DNA of 64,000 nucleotides from Bacteriovoracaceae bacterium (GTDB taxonomy: Bacteria > Bdellovibrionota > Bacteriovoracia > Bacteriovoracales > Bacteriovoracaceae). The notes below the pieces were generated by a model that had not been told where the DNA came from, did no database searches, and saw only the letters and a list, made by a program, of their open reading frames with translations. The DNA lies in NCBI GenBank assembly GCA_013141065.1, contig JABFRR010000018.1, forward strand, positions 1-64,000. The letters are read 5' to 3'. Shown piece after piece: positions 43,798 to 52,625 of this stretch. Each line of letters opens with the position of its first letter. Positions within the stretch are counted from its first letter, which is position 1. The position numbers and the translations under genes are program-made.

Positions 43798-44658
43798 ATG
43801 GACACAAAAACTATCGATTACTGCCTTTTAGAATCTTGCGATTCAGTTGAGACTTTTCTTAAGTCTCAATTTCATTCGAGCGGCAATAAGCTCAAAAAGT
43901 ATTTTTCAAAATCATTTCTCAATCGCAGACTCAATGAAAAAAATACACTTGTTTTGCCACTTAACTTTGTTAACGATGGCCAAATCAATCCAAATTACAT
44001 TGGATTAGATTTAAAAATTCTTTATGAAGATGAAGAGTTTTTTGTTTTCGAAAAAAATCCCAACCAGCATATACACCCACTGACTTACGATGAAGCAGAC
44101 AATTGCCTTTCTTGGTTGAGACTTCATCGACCAGAGATATTGCAAGTTAATCTTGATAATTATGATCGTGGACTTTTGTATCGTCTTGATTACGAAACAT
44201 CTGGTGTCGTCGTTTATGCGAAAATGACTTCGACATATAAAATCCTCCGAGAAAGCTTTAATGAGCTTGTGAAGGAAAAAATTTATAAATGCTGGGTTGA
44301 AGGTGAATGTCTGCAAAGTTTAGATCTTAAACACTCATTTACCAGCTCTGAGACAAAGGGTAAAAAAATTCTTGTAGCTGCCTCTGGTGTTCATGAAAAA
44401 GTAGGTGAACTTCATGTAAAACCTATTAGGTATGATCAGTTGTTGAGACGGACCTTAATAGAGGTCACTCTCAAAACGGGACTTCGTCACCAAATTCGAG
44501 CTCAAATGGCCCATGTAGGCTTTCCTCTGGCCGGTGACCTTCTTTATGGAGGTAAAGCCGCTCGTAGGCTTTATTTACATGCTTGGAGATACAGACTTAG
44601 CTTTGAAAGTAAGGACTATGTTTTTGAATCTGAACCCAATGAATTTGAGGGTCTATAA
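43798..44658 (+). CDS. RluA-family pseudouridine synthase
   Basis: A 286-aa protein. It contains LLYRLDYETSGVVVYAK, with the catalytic Asp of the (H/Y)RLD signature. KIYKCWVEGE, then LRHQIRAQMAHVGFPLAGD and LLYGG are also in order for RluA-type RNA-pseudouridine synthases. The S4 domain is absent. The exact RNA target is not predictable from sequence. Confidence 0.9.
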   Translation: MDTKTIDYCLLESCDSVETFLKSQFHSSGNKLKKYFSKSFLNRRLNEKNTLVLPLNFVNDGQINPNYIGLDLKILYEDEEFFVFEKNPNQHIHPLTYDEADNCLSWLRLHRPEILQVNLDNYDRGLLYRLDYETSGVVVYAKMTSTYKILRESFNELVKEKIYKCWVEGECLQSLDLKHSFTSSETKGKKILVAASGVHEKVGELHVKPIRYDQLLRRTLIEVTLKTGLRHQIRAQMAHVGFPLAGDLLYGGKAARRLYLHAWRYRLSFESKDYVFESEPNEFEGL

Positions 44659-44753
44659 CTTATTTCGACATTTTTTATCAAGAAAAGTTAAGTCTTTTGA
44701 GTGAATAGCCGACAAGATTGGTAAGATTTAAAACCTTTCTCGTAGGAAGTTTG

Positions 44754-45725
44754 ATGTCAGACCAACAGATCCTTTTAGATGACAGTTTTTGGAAATTCTT
44801 AGTTTCAATAGAAGAACTCAAAGAGAGAAAAGAAATTGTCTTATTTTGTGCCTCACTTTCAATTGATGAAGAAACTCTTGAAAGCTATTTGTCCTTTTTA
44901 AACCGCTTCAAACTAAATTTACTCAAAGATGAACATTATCTTTATCCGCTGAGAGATCACTGCCAAATAAAAATGGAATTTTCTCTTTCAGAGTGGCTGG
45001 CATTGCAAATCGCTATACCTACCAATTCAACTCATCCTATGACCCAGTATTTTGAACAAATAATTCATAACAAAATTCGAATGGCCCAAAGTGCTCATCA
45101 ACAATTTTCACTCTATAAAAAGCCTGAAAAAAATTATGAAGAAATAGTGGATGAGAGTCAAAATCAAAAGCTCTCTAGTGAAAACTTAATGAGGCGAATT
45201 GACTGCGACATCGTTGCACGAAAGGCGATGAAAGTTCGATTTTTTAATAATAAAGAATGTGATATTTTTCCTCACCGCTTAGTCTACTTAGAAGGTGTTT
45301 TATGTGTTGTGGGAGAAAATTTAACTGATAAAACTCTTCTTTATTTTGGCATTGAAGATATTTCCGATGTCTCTGACCTGACCAATACTTATTTGCCAAA
45401 TTTAAGTCAGATTGAAGTGAATGATTTTATTGTCAATATTAGACTGATTAACGGTAAAGATGAGCGCTTAGTCCTCAAGATCTACAACCAAGAGGGAACA
45501 GACCTCTTGCCGATGCACCATTATTTAGGGAACCCTTTTGTTTCTTCGAGCACCGAAGGAGACATGATTTGGGCCGCGACAATTGAAATGTGTGATGATG
45601 TGTTTCATTGGCTTTATTGTATGCGCGATAGAGTTGAAATACTTGACCCTGGACATTTGAGAAAAGATTTTGCCCATTACTGTGAACTAAAAAAACAAAG
45701 TAGTTATTCTAAAAAAGCTTCATAA
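44754..45725 (+). CDS. WYL-domain protein, likely transcriptional regulator
   Basis: The ATG at 44754 has GTAGGAAG in front. The 323-aa product has a helical N-terminal part with a DNA-binding-like LSIDEETLESYLSFLN. A WYL-like core follows (IFPHRLVYLEGVLCVVGENL and LLYFGIEDISDVSDL), then a WCX-like C-terminus ending HWLYCMRDRVEILDP. WYL proteins sense nucleic acid or nucleotide signals. A terminal IS5-type element follows it. Confidence 0.65.
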   Translation: MSDQQILLDDSFWKFLVSIEELKERKEIVLFCASLSIDEETLESYLSFLNRFKLNLLKDEHYLYPLRDHCQIKMEFSLSEWLALQIAIPTNSTHPMTQYFEQIIHNKIRMAQSAHQQFSLYKKPEKNYEEIVDESQNQKLSSENLMRRIDCDIVARKAMKVRFFNNKECDIFPHRLVYLEGVLCVVGENLTDKTLLYFGIEDISDVSDLTNTYLPNLSQIEVNDFIVNIRLINGKDERLVLKIYNQEGTDLLPMHHYLGNPFVSSSTEGDMIWAATIEMCDDVFHWLYCMRDRVEILDPGHLRKDFAHYCELKKQSSYSKKAS

Positions 45726-45815
45726 TTCTTGCATGTCAAAAGTTTAGACACCTCTTGCAGAATTTTCATGATTTGGACTTTGTAGTAGGGGCTGTTGACG
45801 TTTGATGGCCCCGCT

Positions 45816-46295
45816 TCATAATTTCAACCAAATCATTGCACAGGCTAAACTCACCATTCCAACATAGTTCCTTTTTAACTTATCGTATCTAGTAGCAATG
45901 GCTCTATTGTGTTTAAGTCTAGCAAAATTATTTTCAACATGGTGTCGTTGTTTATAGATAAATTTATCAATGTCATCATTACCAACTTTTGAATTATTTT
46001 TCCTCGGAATCATTGGTATTGAATCACATTCTCGAATGAGCCATCTTAAATATTCTCCATCGTAACCCTTATCTGCAATTGTATAAGTGCTCTTAGGCGT
46101 TCTCTCGATGAGCTCACTGGCCGTCTGAATGTCGTGAACATTTCCTCCTGTGATTTCAAAGTCAACAGGGTTTCCATGGGAATCTGTCACCATGTGAATT
46201 TTTGAAGTATTGCCAGCGACAGATTTTCCGATAGAAGTATCGCTGCCTTTTAGCCCCACAACTATGCTGATGAGATTTAACAATACTTCCATCAA
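45816..46295 (-). CDS. IS5-family transposase, C-terminal ORF
   Basis: 159 aa containing DTSIGKSVAGNTSKIHMVTD and IADKGYDGEYLR, then YKQRHHVENNFARLKHNRAI. It carries the second catalytic Asp and the Glu region (VENNFARLKH) of the DDE core. It overlaps the upstream ORF in the -1 frame. A shift at 46246-46252 (TAAAAGG on the coding strand) would join them to a single transposase. Confidence 0.75.
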   Translation of the reverse strand: MMEVLLNLISIVVGLKGSDTSIGKSVAGNTSKIHMVTDSHGNPVDFEITGGNVHDIQTASELIERTPKSTYTIADKGYDGEYLRWLIRECDSIPMIPRKNNSKVGNDDIDKFIYKQRHHVENNFARLKHNRAIATRYDKLKRNYVGMVSLACAMIWLKL

Positions 46296-46563
46296 TCATT
46301 TTCCATTCGTAGTCGGGATCCTTAGCGAGTCGTTTAAAGATTGACATTAATTTTGATTTTTCTGACCAGTCGTTAAATCTTTTAAAGATTCGATTCCAGT
46401 CTCCAAAATCCTTAGGTAGATCACGCCAGGGGCAACCAGTCCTCATTCGAAACAGTATAGCTTCAACTGTTAATCTAAGACTTTTCTTGTCATATATTTT
46501 AAATTCTTGCATGATAATAAGTAACTTGAACCACTGCTCTTCATTGAGCATTTTTCGAGGCAT
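46162..46563 (-). CDS. IS5-family transposase, N-terminal ORF
   Basis: The start at 46563 (MPRKMLNEEQWFKLL) has AAGGATTTG in front. The protein has the IS5 N-terminal DNA-binding part (RMRTGCPWRDLPKDFGDWN) and KMIDGSIVKSHQHSCGAK with the first catalytic Asp. It then leaves the conserved frame, which continues in the overlapping ORF. This is the classic two-ORF arrangement with programmed -1 frameshifting in the IS427 group. Confidence 0.75.
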   Translation of the reverse strand: MPRKMLNEEQWFKLLIIMQEFKIYDKKSLRLTVEAILFRMRTGCPWRDLPKDFGDWNRIFKRFNDWSEKSKLMSIFKRLAKDPDYEWKMIDGSIVKSHQHSCGAKRQRYFYRKICRWQYFKNSHGDRFPWKPC

Positions 46564-46687
46564 AGGCAAATCCTTTTGTTGTAGTTTGGTCACCACAAGT
46601 TTAAGGATTTGCTTTTATTTTGGCATACGGCCCTGTATTAAAACTTCAACAGCCCCTACTATAAAGTCATAAATAAATTCATAATAA

Positions 46688-47187
46688 ATGAATAAATTAA
46701 AAGCTTCGATTATATTTTTTTCATTTTAAGTTTGCTCTTAAATAGTGTTTTTGCTTTTGAAAAAGTGAATTTACTTCTTGATGATGATAATTATATGGCC
46801 TTAGAGAAAATAAGAGAATCACGTATTCAAATCAATTCAAGCTTAAGTGACCTAAGGCGAATTGAAAAAAAGCTCGAAGAAAAAAATGCCGATAAAAAAA
46901 TATCAATTAAATATGAAAAAGTTGCAGGTGCTGTCGTTATTGTCGGGATACTATTTGCAAGTTATCAAGTTTATTGTCCACCGACCTTAAGAATTCTCTT
47001 GAGTTCTTTTCTTACTCTTAAACTAAAAAATTATGGATTGATTCAGTTAACTTCAAAAGAAGTCGAGCAGTTTAAGTTAAATTTAAAGAAATTAAAAAAT
47101 GCTTTAAACAGTGTTGAAATGAATCTCGAATATCAAAGAGTTTTCCATTGTCAGACTAACGTCCCTCATGTCCTTTGCCGCAAATAA
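46688..47187 (+). pseudogene. Exported protein with frameshift in signal peptide (T7 tract)
   Basis: The ATG at 46688 reads MNKLKASIIFFSF and then stops. After the T7 run at 46715-46721 a different frame gives ILSLLLNSVFAFEKVNLLLD, continuing to 47187. One extra T would restore a complete signal peptide (MNKLKASI + IFFFILSLLLNSVFA). The protein part is helical (EKIRESRIQINSSLSDLRRI) with a central hydrophobic segment (GAVVIVGILFASYQVY). It may be a pseudogene, a sequencing slip or a phase-variable gene. Function unknown. Confidence 0.55.
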
Positions 47188-47778
47188 TTAATAAATTTTT
47201 CTGAAAGTAAGATTAAGTCTTGGGCCAATCTTTTTTGTGGTTTTAGATATTTTATGCTGCCAAAAGTGCTGAAGCTCATCTTTCATTACAATAAGGCTAC
47301 CATGCTCAACAGGTAATTTAATGACTTCGAGATCTAATTTAAACTTGTGCTTTAAATGAAAAATGCGCGTCTCTCCAAAGCTAAGTGATGCAATAGTAGG
47401 ATTTATTCCAAGTTCTAATTCATCATCCGAGTGATAAGACATGTGATCGAGTCCATCACGATAAAAATTAATAAGCACAGAATTAAAAGTGGTATTGATT
47501 TCAGATTCAAGTTTGCTTTTTATTAAATAAAGTTCGGGAGTCCACTGGGAGGCTTTCATCTTAATTTTTGAGTACGAATATTCCACTCCTTCATCACCAT
47601 ACCAGGCAGTGAGACGAGGTTGAGGATAGGTTTTTCCGAACATCGTAATGGGGTCATTTCTCCAGATTATATGTTCAGTAATTGATTCAATACTTTTGTC
47701 AAGAAATTGAGATTGATAAGTAAGGCTTCCGTCAAAGTCAATAATCTCTCTAATTTCAGCAGGTAAAAATGATTTCAT
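47188..47778 (-). CDS. AlkB-like 2-oxoglutarate/Fe(II) dioxygenase
   Basis: A 196-aa protein with the AlkB fold. MSYHSDDELELG supplies His116 and Asp118, HFWQHKI supplies His175, and PRLNLTFR supplies the 2-oxoglutarate-binding arginines (187, 193). The closest pattern is the ALKBH2/3-like group, which repairs N-alkylated bases by oxidative demethylation. It is a stand-alone enzyme without the C-terminal Ada-type domain. It is transcribed divergently from the methyltransferase gene that starts at 47907. Confidence 0.85.
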   Translation of the reverse strand: MKSFLPAEIREIIDFDGSLTYQSQFLDKSIESITEHIIWRNDPITMFGKTYPQPRLTAWYGDEGVEYSYSKIKMKASQWTPELYLIKSKLESEINTTFNSVLINFYRDGLDHMSYHSDDELELGINPTIASLSFGETRIFHLKHKFKLDLEVIKLPVEHGSLIVMKDELQHFWQHKISKTTKKIGPRLNLTFRKIY

Positions 47779-47906
47779 ATTGCTTTGTGCATCTAGTCTC
47801 AGCTACCCGTGTTTTTCATTTCTCACAAGGTCCACAACACATTGACGGGGGTGGAATTCATGTTTATACCATACTTCAAAAGAGTAATTTTAGACTAGGA
47901 TTTTCT

Positions 47907-48572
47907 ATGCAAATTTGCGATAAAAATATCGAAAATTACTGTATTTCAAAAAGCAATTTACCGAGTGCTGATTGCCATGCCTTGGAAGAATTTACCAGAG
48001 CAAACATACATGCCTCTCAAATGCTTATTGGCAAAATGGAAGCTTCTTTTATTGGTTTTTTACTTCGCTCAATAAAAGCAAAAAATGTTTTAGAGTTGGG
48101 TACATATACAGGTTACTCTGCATTGGCCATGGCTGAAAACTTGCCAGAAGATGGGAGTGTTCTTACCGTAGATATCAATCCGGAAACTGTAAAAATAGCT
48201 CATGAGTTTTGGAGTAAATCAAAACATGGTTATAAAATAAAAAGTGTCATCGGACAGGCCTTGCAATTGATTCCTGAATTGAGTAGAGATACAAAATTTG
48301 ATTTCGTATTTATCGATGCAGACAAAAGAAATTATATCGATTATTTAAAACTCACCATTCCCCTTTTATCTGATAAAGGCATGATCGTTATTGATAATGT
48401 TCTATGGGGGGGAAAAGTTTTACCAGATTCAATATTGGATTTAAGTGAACACCGAGACCGCAATACTGAATTCATCAGAGCAGTGAATGATTATGTAGCT
48501 GCTTCTCCAGATCTCTATGGTACTTTGATGCCGATTCGGGATGGAATGTTTTTAGTTCAAAGGAAGCATTAA
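47907..48572 (+). CDS. O-methyltransferase (caffeoyl-CoA OMT type)
   Basis: The start at 47907 gives 221 aa; an upstream in-frame start at 47769 would overlap the divergent alkB-like gene. The product has NVLELGTYTGYSALAMA (SAM-binding), LTVDINPETVKIA, and FDFVFIDADKRNYIDYL with the metal-binding Asp cluster, as in class I caffeoyl-CoA-type O-methyltransferases. IVIDNVLWGGKV follows. The substrate is unknown. Its stop overlaps the next ATG. Confidence 0.85.
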   Translation: MQICDKNIENYCISKSNLPSADCHALEEFTRANIHASQMLIGKMEASFIGFLLRSIKAKNVLELGTYTGYSALAMAENLPEDGSVLTVDINPETVKIAHEFWSKSKHGYKIKSVIGQALQLIPELSRDTKFDFVFIDADKRNYIDYLKLTIPLLSDKGMIVIDNVLWGGKVLPDSILDLSEHRDRNTEFIRAVNDYVAASPDLYGTLMPIRDGMFLVQRKH

Positions 48573-49297
48573 TGAGTCATGATGTAAAAAAACCAATTTC
48601 ACTAGAAGCCTACGAAAAATTGGCCCTAGCTTTTTCAGAAAAAGCGCCAAGTAAGGCCGAGAATGCTTACATTGAACAGCCGGCTATGAGGCAAGCAGTC
48701 GGTAACGTTCGGGGCTTAAAAATTTTTGAAGCTGGTTGTGGCCCTGGAATTTTAGCAGAATACTTAGTTCACGAAGGGGCAAAGGTCGTTGGTTTTGATG
48801 TCAGCCCTAAAATGATTGAGCTTGCTAAAAAAAGAGTTCCTGAGAATGCAACTTTTTTTGTTGCCGATATGGCACTTCGCTTGCCAATTGATCAAGATGG
48901 GCAATTTGACATGGTCGTGGCGTCTCTTTCTATCGATTACATAGAAAATTGGTCAGTGCCTCTAAGTGAATTTTATCGAGTCTTGAAGCCTAAAGGTAAA
49001 TTTATTTTTACCATCCAGCACCCAATTGGATCTTGGAATTGGTATAAACCGGCATCAGCATTTGGAGTTCAGTATGTTGAAGCTTCTTGGAAGGGATTTA
49101 CGGAAGAGCCAGTAACAATGCCTGATTATTATCGCTCATTTTCCGAAGTGATAAATCCACTCATTACAGCAGGATTCAAGATTTTAAAAGTGGAAGATTT
49201 AAAACCAATAGATGCACTACGCACTCTAGACCCCTATAAATTTGGGAAGTATTCAAAACTGGCTACATTTATGTGTGTTATTGTTGAAAAGGAATAG
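48572..49297 (+). CDS. SAM-dependent methyltransferase (class I)
   Basis: A 241-aa protein with FEAGCGPGILAEYLVHEGA (motif I), VVGFDVSPKMIELAKKR, FDMVVASLSIDYIE and LKPKGKFIFTIQHP. These are the typical Methyltransf_11 motifs. It may modify a small molecule. The ATG overlaps the stop of the O-methyltransferase gene (TAATG), so both are co-translated. Confidence 0.85.
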   Translation: MSHDVKKPISLEAYEKLALAFSEKAPSKAENAYIEQPAMRQAVGNVRGLKIFEAGCGPGILAEYLVHEGAKVVGFDVSPKMIELAKKRVPENATFFVADMALRLPIDQDGQFDMVVASLSIDYIENWSVPLSEFYRVLKPKGKFIFTIQHPIGSWNWYKPASAFGVQYVEASWKGFTEEPVTMPDYYRSFSEVINPLITAGFKILKVEDLKPIDALRTLDPYKFGKYSKLATFMCVIVEKE

Positions 49298-49362
49298 CGA
49301 CTTTTTTTTAAAGTTATCCTAATATGGGGTTCTCAATTTAATTTTAGGTCTTGGAGTTTTAA

Positions 49363-51258
49363 ATGTCAGGCCATGCTGAAAATGAACAAAATCACAAGAA
49401 AATGTATAAATACATGTTGGCCCTATCTGCACTTGGTGTGGTTTACGGGGATATTGGTACAAGCCCACTTTATGCCCTTAAAGAATCTTTTCATCACGCT
49501 CACAATATTTCTCTCAGTCAGAATAATATATATGGAATTCTCTCCCTTATATTTTGGTCTTTAATTATTGTTATTTCTATTAAGTATCTTCGTTATGTAC
49601 TTCTTGCTGACAATAAAGGGGAGGGCGGAATATTAGCGCTCACTGCACTTGTCACTCCAAGAACAGATAAACATGCAAGCAAGCGAAAAAATCTTATTCG
49701 TTTAGGACTTTTTGGTACTGCTCTTTTATATGGTGATGGAATGATCACGCCAGCTATTTCTGTTTTGTCGGCAGTAGAGGGCTTGGAGCTGATTACACCC
49801 GTATTTTCACCCTACATACTCCCAATAACAATCGCCATTTTAATCGGTTTATTTTCAGTGCAAAAGTACGGAACTGAAACAGTAGGAAAAATCTTTGGGC
49901 CTTTAACTTTGTTTTGGTTTTTAGTTTTAGGTGGTCTTGGAATTTATAATATAATTCAGGTTCCTTCTGTACTCATGTCTATGAATCCCTATTATGCACT
50001 ACAGTTTTTTATTGAAAATTCATGGAATGGTTTTTTTGTTTTAGGTTCAGTTTTTCTCGTTGTCACTGGAGGAGAAGCACTCTATTCAGATCTCGGGCAT
50101 TTTGGTCGACATCCCATCCAAAGAGCTTGGTTTTTTGTAGTCTTGCCTTGTTTGGTTTTAAATTATTTTGGGCAAGGTGCTTTACTCACTCACAACCCAT
50201 TAGCTGCCAAAAATCCCTTTTTTCTCATGGCCCCACATTGGATGCTTACACCACTTGTAATTTTGGCAACTCTCTCAACTGTAATAGCTTCTCAGGCATT
50301 AATTACAGGTGTTTTTTCAATCACCATGCAAGCTGTACAGTTAGGCTATATTCCTCGTGTTTTAATTGAGCACACTTCTGAAAAAGAATTTGGTCAAATT
50401 TATGTGAAGAGTATGAATCAGATTCTTATGGTTGCTTGTATTCTTCTCGTTTTTTTCTTTAAGACCTCAAGTAATCTTGCAGCAGCATACGGTATTGCTG
50501 TCACTACAACCATGGGGATAACAACGATATTATTCTACCTCGTTGCTAGACAAAAATGGAGATGGAGTCGGGCCAAAGCAGGTTTTCTTTGCGGATTTTT
50601 CTTAATTATCGATTTGTCTTTCTGGGGTGCAAACCTAGTAAAAGTTTTAGATGGCGGTTGGGTTCCATTAGCTGTTGGTCTTTTTATTTTTATTATGATG
50701 ACTACTTGGAAAAAAGGTCGAAAACTTTTAGCAGAAAGAATCAGAGGAGACGTTATTCCTCTTTCAATTTTTCTAGAAAAATTAGACACGACCAAGCCTT
50801 ATCGAAATCCAGGTATCGCTATTTATATGGCCAGTGGACTCAAAGATACGCCCTATGCTTTAATCCAGAATTTTGAACACTATAAATCGGTCCATGAGCA
50901 TTTAGTTTTTCTCTCTGTGGTAACGGAAGAAATTCCAAGAGTGCCTCAAGCAAGAAGAATTGAAGTCAATAGTATCGGCCATGGTTGCTATACTGTCTTT
51001 GTTCATTATGGATATATGGAAAGACCAAATATTCCTAAAGAACTCGACCAGGTAAAAATTGGCAATATTCACCTCAATCCACTTGAAGCGACTTACTTTA
51101 TTGGAAAAGAACGTCTTTTTGCGACCGAGACTCCAGGAATGGCGATTTGGCGTGAGAAACTTTTTGCTTTTCAAACGACGAATGCTCAAGATGCCACAAC
51201 TTTTTTTCAGCTACCAAGAAAAAGAGTTATGGAAATTGGTGTGCATGTCGAACTATAA
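49363..51258 (+). CDS. kup: Potassium uptake transporter Kup
   Basis: A 631-aa KUP/HAK-family K+/H+ symporter. VVYGDIGTSPLYALKESF is the family signature, followed by GDGMITPAISVLSAVEGLE. VTGGEALYSDLGHFGRHPI and FGQGALLTH come next. About 12 membrane segments lie before a C-terminal cytoplasmic domain (from about residue 450). It probably brings K+ in under low-potassium conditions. Confidence 0.96.
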   Translation: MSGHAENEQNHKKMYKYMLALSALGVVYGDIGTSPLYALKESFHHAHNISLSQNNIYGILSLIFWSLIIVISIKYLRYVLLADNKGEGGILALTALVTPRTDKHASKRKNLIRLGLFGTALLYGDGMITPAISVLSAVEGLELITPVFSPYILPITIAILIGLFSVQKYGTETVGKIFGPLTLFWFLVLGGLGIYNIIQVPSVLMSMNPYYALQFFIENSWNGFFVLGSVFLVVTGGEALYSDLGHFGRHPIQRAWFFVVLPCLVLNYFGQGALLTHNPLAAKNPFFLMAPHWMLTPLVILATLSTVIASQALITGVFSITMQAVQLGYIPRVLIEHTSEKEFGQIYVKSMNQILMVACILLVFFFKTSSNLAAAYGIAVTTTMGITTILFYLVARQKWRWSRAKAGFLCGFFLIIDLSFWGANLVKVLDGGWVPLAVGLFIFIMMTTWKKGRKLLAERIRGDVIPLSIFLEKLDTTKPYRNPGIAIYMASGLKDTPYALIQNFEHYKSVHEHLVFLSVVTEEIPRVPQARRIEVNSIGHGCYTVFVHYGYMERPNIPKELDQVKIGNIHLNPLEATYFIGKERLFATETPGMAIWREKLFAFQTTNAQDATTFFQLPRKRVMEIGVHVEL

Positions 51259-51264
51259 AAATTT

Positions 51265-51618
51265 TTAAATTCCCTCTAATCCTAGCGCATTTCCTTCAGA
51301 ATCCCAAAAGGTGGCAAATCGCAAGCTTCCACCTTCAGAACGTGGCTCACCCGTTTTGACTCCAGAACTTGTTAAAAGAGCAAGGTCACGATCAAGATTG
51401 TTTGATTCGAAATAAATAATAGCGCCAAAACCTACATCCTTTGAGTCTGCTTCAGTTGGGTGAAGATCAATTCGACAATTCATTTCTTCGTTAAAAAGAG
51501 AGGCAAATGCACCCTCATGATAAAAACGGGTTTTGAAATTAAGTTTATCCGTATAAAACTTAACTGCTCTTTCGAGATCAATTACATAAATCATTGGATG
51601 CGAAAGTTTTTTGAACAT
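51265..51618 (-). CDS. VOC-superfamily protein (glyoxalase/bleomycin-resistance type)
   Basis: The start at 51618 has AAAGGATATTTTA in front. The 117-aa product has the beta-alpha-beta-beta-beta pattern MFKKLSHPMIYVIDLERAV, FYTDKLNF, CRIDLHPTEAD and FATFWDSEGNALGLEGI. The metal ligands and the reaction cannot be fixed from this. It follows the iminopeptidase gene by 13 bp, in an operon. Confidence 0.75.
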   Translation of the reverse strand: MFKKLSHPMIYVIDLERAVKFYTDKLNFKTRFYHEGAFASLFNEEMNCRIDLHPTEADSKDVGFGAIIYFESNNLDRDLALLTSSGVKTGEPRSEGGSLRFATFWDSEGNALGLEGI

Positions 51619-51631
51619 TAAAATATCCTTT

Positions 51632-52582
51632 TTAGAGTTCAGACCATTTATCAGTATACTCAATTAGCTTACTCGTAATTCCTTTTTCAGATAGTGAGTG
51701 ACCAGCATCTGCTACCAGATAGAGTTTTGAATCAGGTAGTGCCTTATGTAAATCCCATGCACTTTCAGCTGGGCAAACAACGTCATAGCGTCCTTGAACG
51801 ATTACAATTTTAAGATGCTTAATTTTGGATACATTGTTTAGTAAAAAATTATCTTCACTAAAAAACCCCTTATTCGTAAAGTAGTGACACTCAATACGAG
51901 CAAATGCATCAGCAAATTCATCTTCTCCAAAACGAGAAGCTACTTCGGAATCATAGATTAATTTTGAAGTAGAGCCTTCCCAGATCGACCAAGCACTTGC
52001 AGCCATTTTTCGAACTTTTGGATCAGGTGATGTTAACCTTTTATAATATGCACTTACAAAGTCATTTCGTTCTGACACTGGAATTGGTTTTACATAATCT
52101 TCCCATAAATCTGGAAAAATCTTAGAACATCCTTCTTGATAAAACCAATCGATCTCTTTTTTTCTTAGAAGAAATATTCCTCGCAGAAATAATTCGAGAC
52201 ATTTTTCAGGATGAGTAATGGCGTAGGCTAGGCCAATTGTTGAGCCCCAAGAGCCACCAAAGACTGCCCATTGTTTTATTTTTAAATGAGTGCGTATTTT
52301 TTCAATATCACTGACAATGTCCCAAGTCGTATTTTCATTTAATTCAGCAAAAGGTGTGCTTTGACCACAACCTCTTTGATCAAAGAGTATAATTCTCCAT
52401 TTTGTCGGATTGAAATACCGCCTATAATTAGGAATCAAGCCTCCACCTGGGCCACCGTGGAGAAAGACCACTGGTTTTCCATTTGGATTTCCGACTTCTT
52501 CAAAATAAAGTGAGTGAATTTCAGAGACTTTAATAAATCCTGTATTGTATGGGGAAATTTCTGGATACATTTCTTTCATCAT
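51632..52582 (-). CDS. pip: Proline iminopeptidase
   Basis: The start at 52582 (ATGATG pair) has AAAGGAATA in front. The roughly 316-aa alpha/beta hydrolase has the oxyanion HGGPGGGLIPNYRRYF, the ILFDQRGCGQSTP strand, and VFGGSWGSTIGLAYA carrying the nucleophile Ser. VVCPAESAWDLHKALPDS and DAGHSLSE (with the catalytic His) lie near the end. These match S33 proline iminopeptidases that release N-terminal proline from peptides. Confidence 0.92.
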   Translation of the reverse strand: MMKEMYPEISPYNTGFIKVSEIHSLYFEEVGNPNGKPVVFLHGGPGGGLIPNYRRYFNPTKWRIILFDQRGCGQSTPFAELNENTTWDIVSDIEKIRTHLKIKQWAVFGGSWGSTIGLAYAITHPEKCLELFLRGIFLLRKKEIDWFYQEGCSKIFPDLWEDYVKPIPVSERNDFVSAYYKRLTSPDPKVRKMAASAWSIWEGSTSKLIYDSEVASRFGEDEFADAFARIECHYFTNKGFFSEDNFLLNNVSKIKHLKIVIVQGRYDVVCPAESAWDLHKALPDSKLYLVADAGHSLSEKGITSKLIEYTDKWSEL

Positions 52583-52625
52583 TATTCCTTTCATTTTTAA
52601 AGTGGGCAGGAGTATTCTAGCTTAG

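Larger units (their letters stand above)
45776..46668 (-). mobile_element. IS5-family element with 23-bp inverted ends
   Basis: The ends carry TAGTAGGGGCTGTTGA in inverted orientation (within 45776-45798 and 46646-46668, one mismatch over 23 bp). The roughly 893-bp element has two overlapping ORFs on the minus strand. An IS427-type subgroup is likely. The right end lies about 20 bp from the start of the next gene. Confidence 0.8.

Noticed and set aside
50022-50369. Plus-strand ORF inside kup
   Set aside because: It is out of frame with the well-supported Kup protein and encodes a low-quality sequence.
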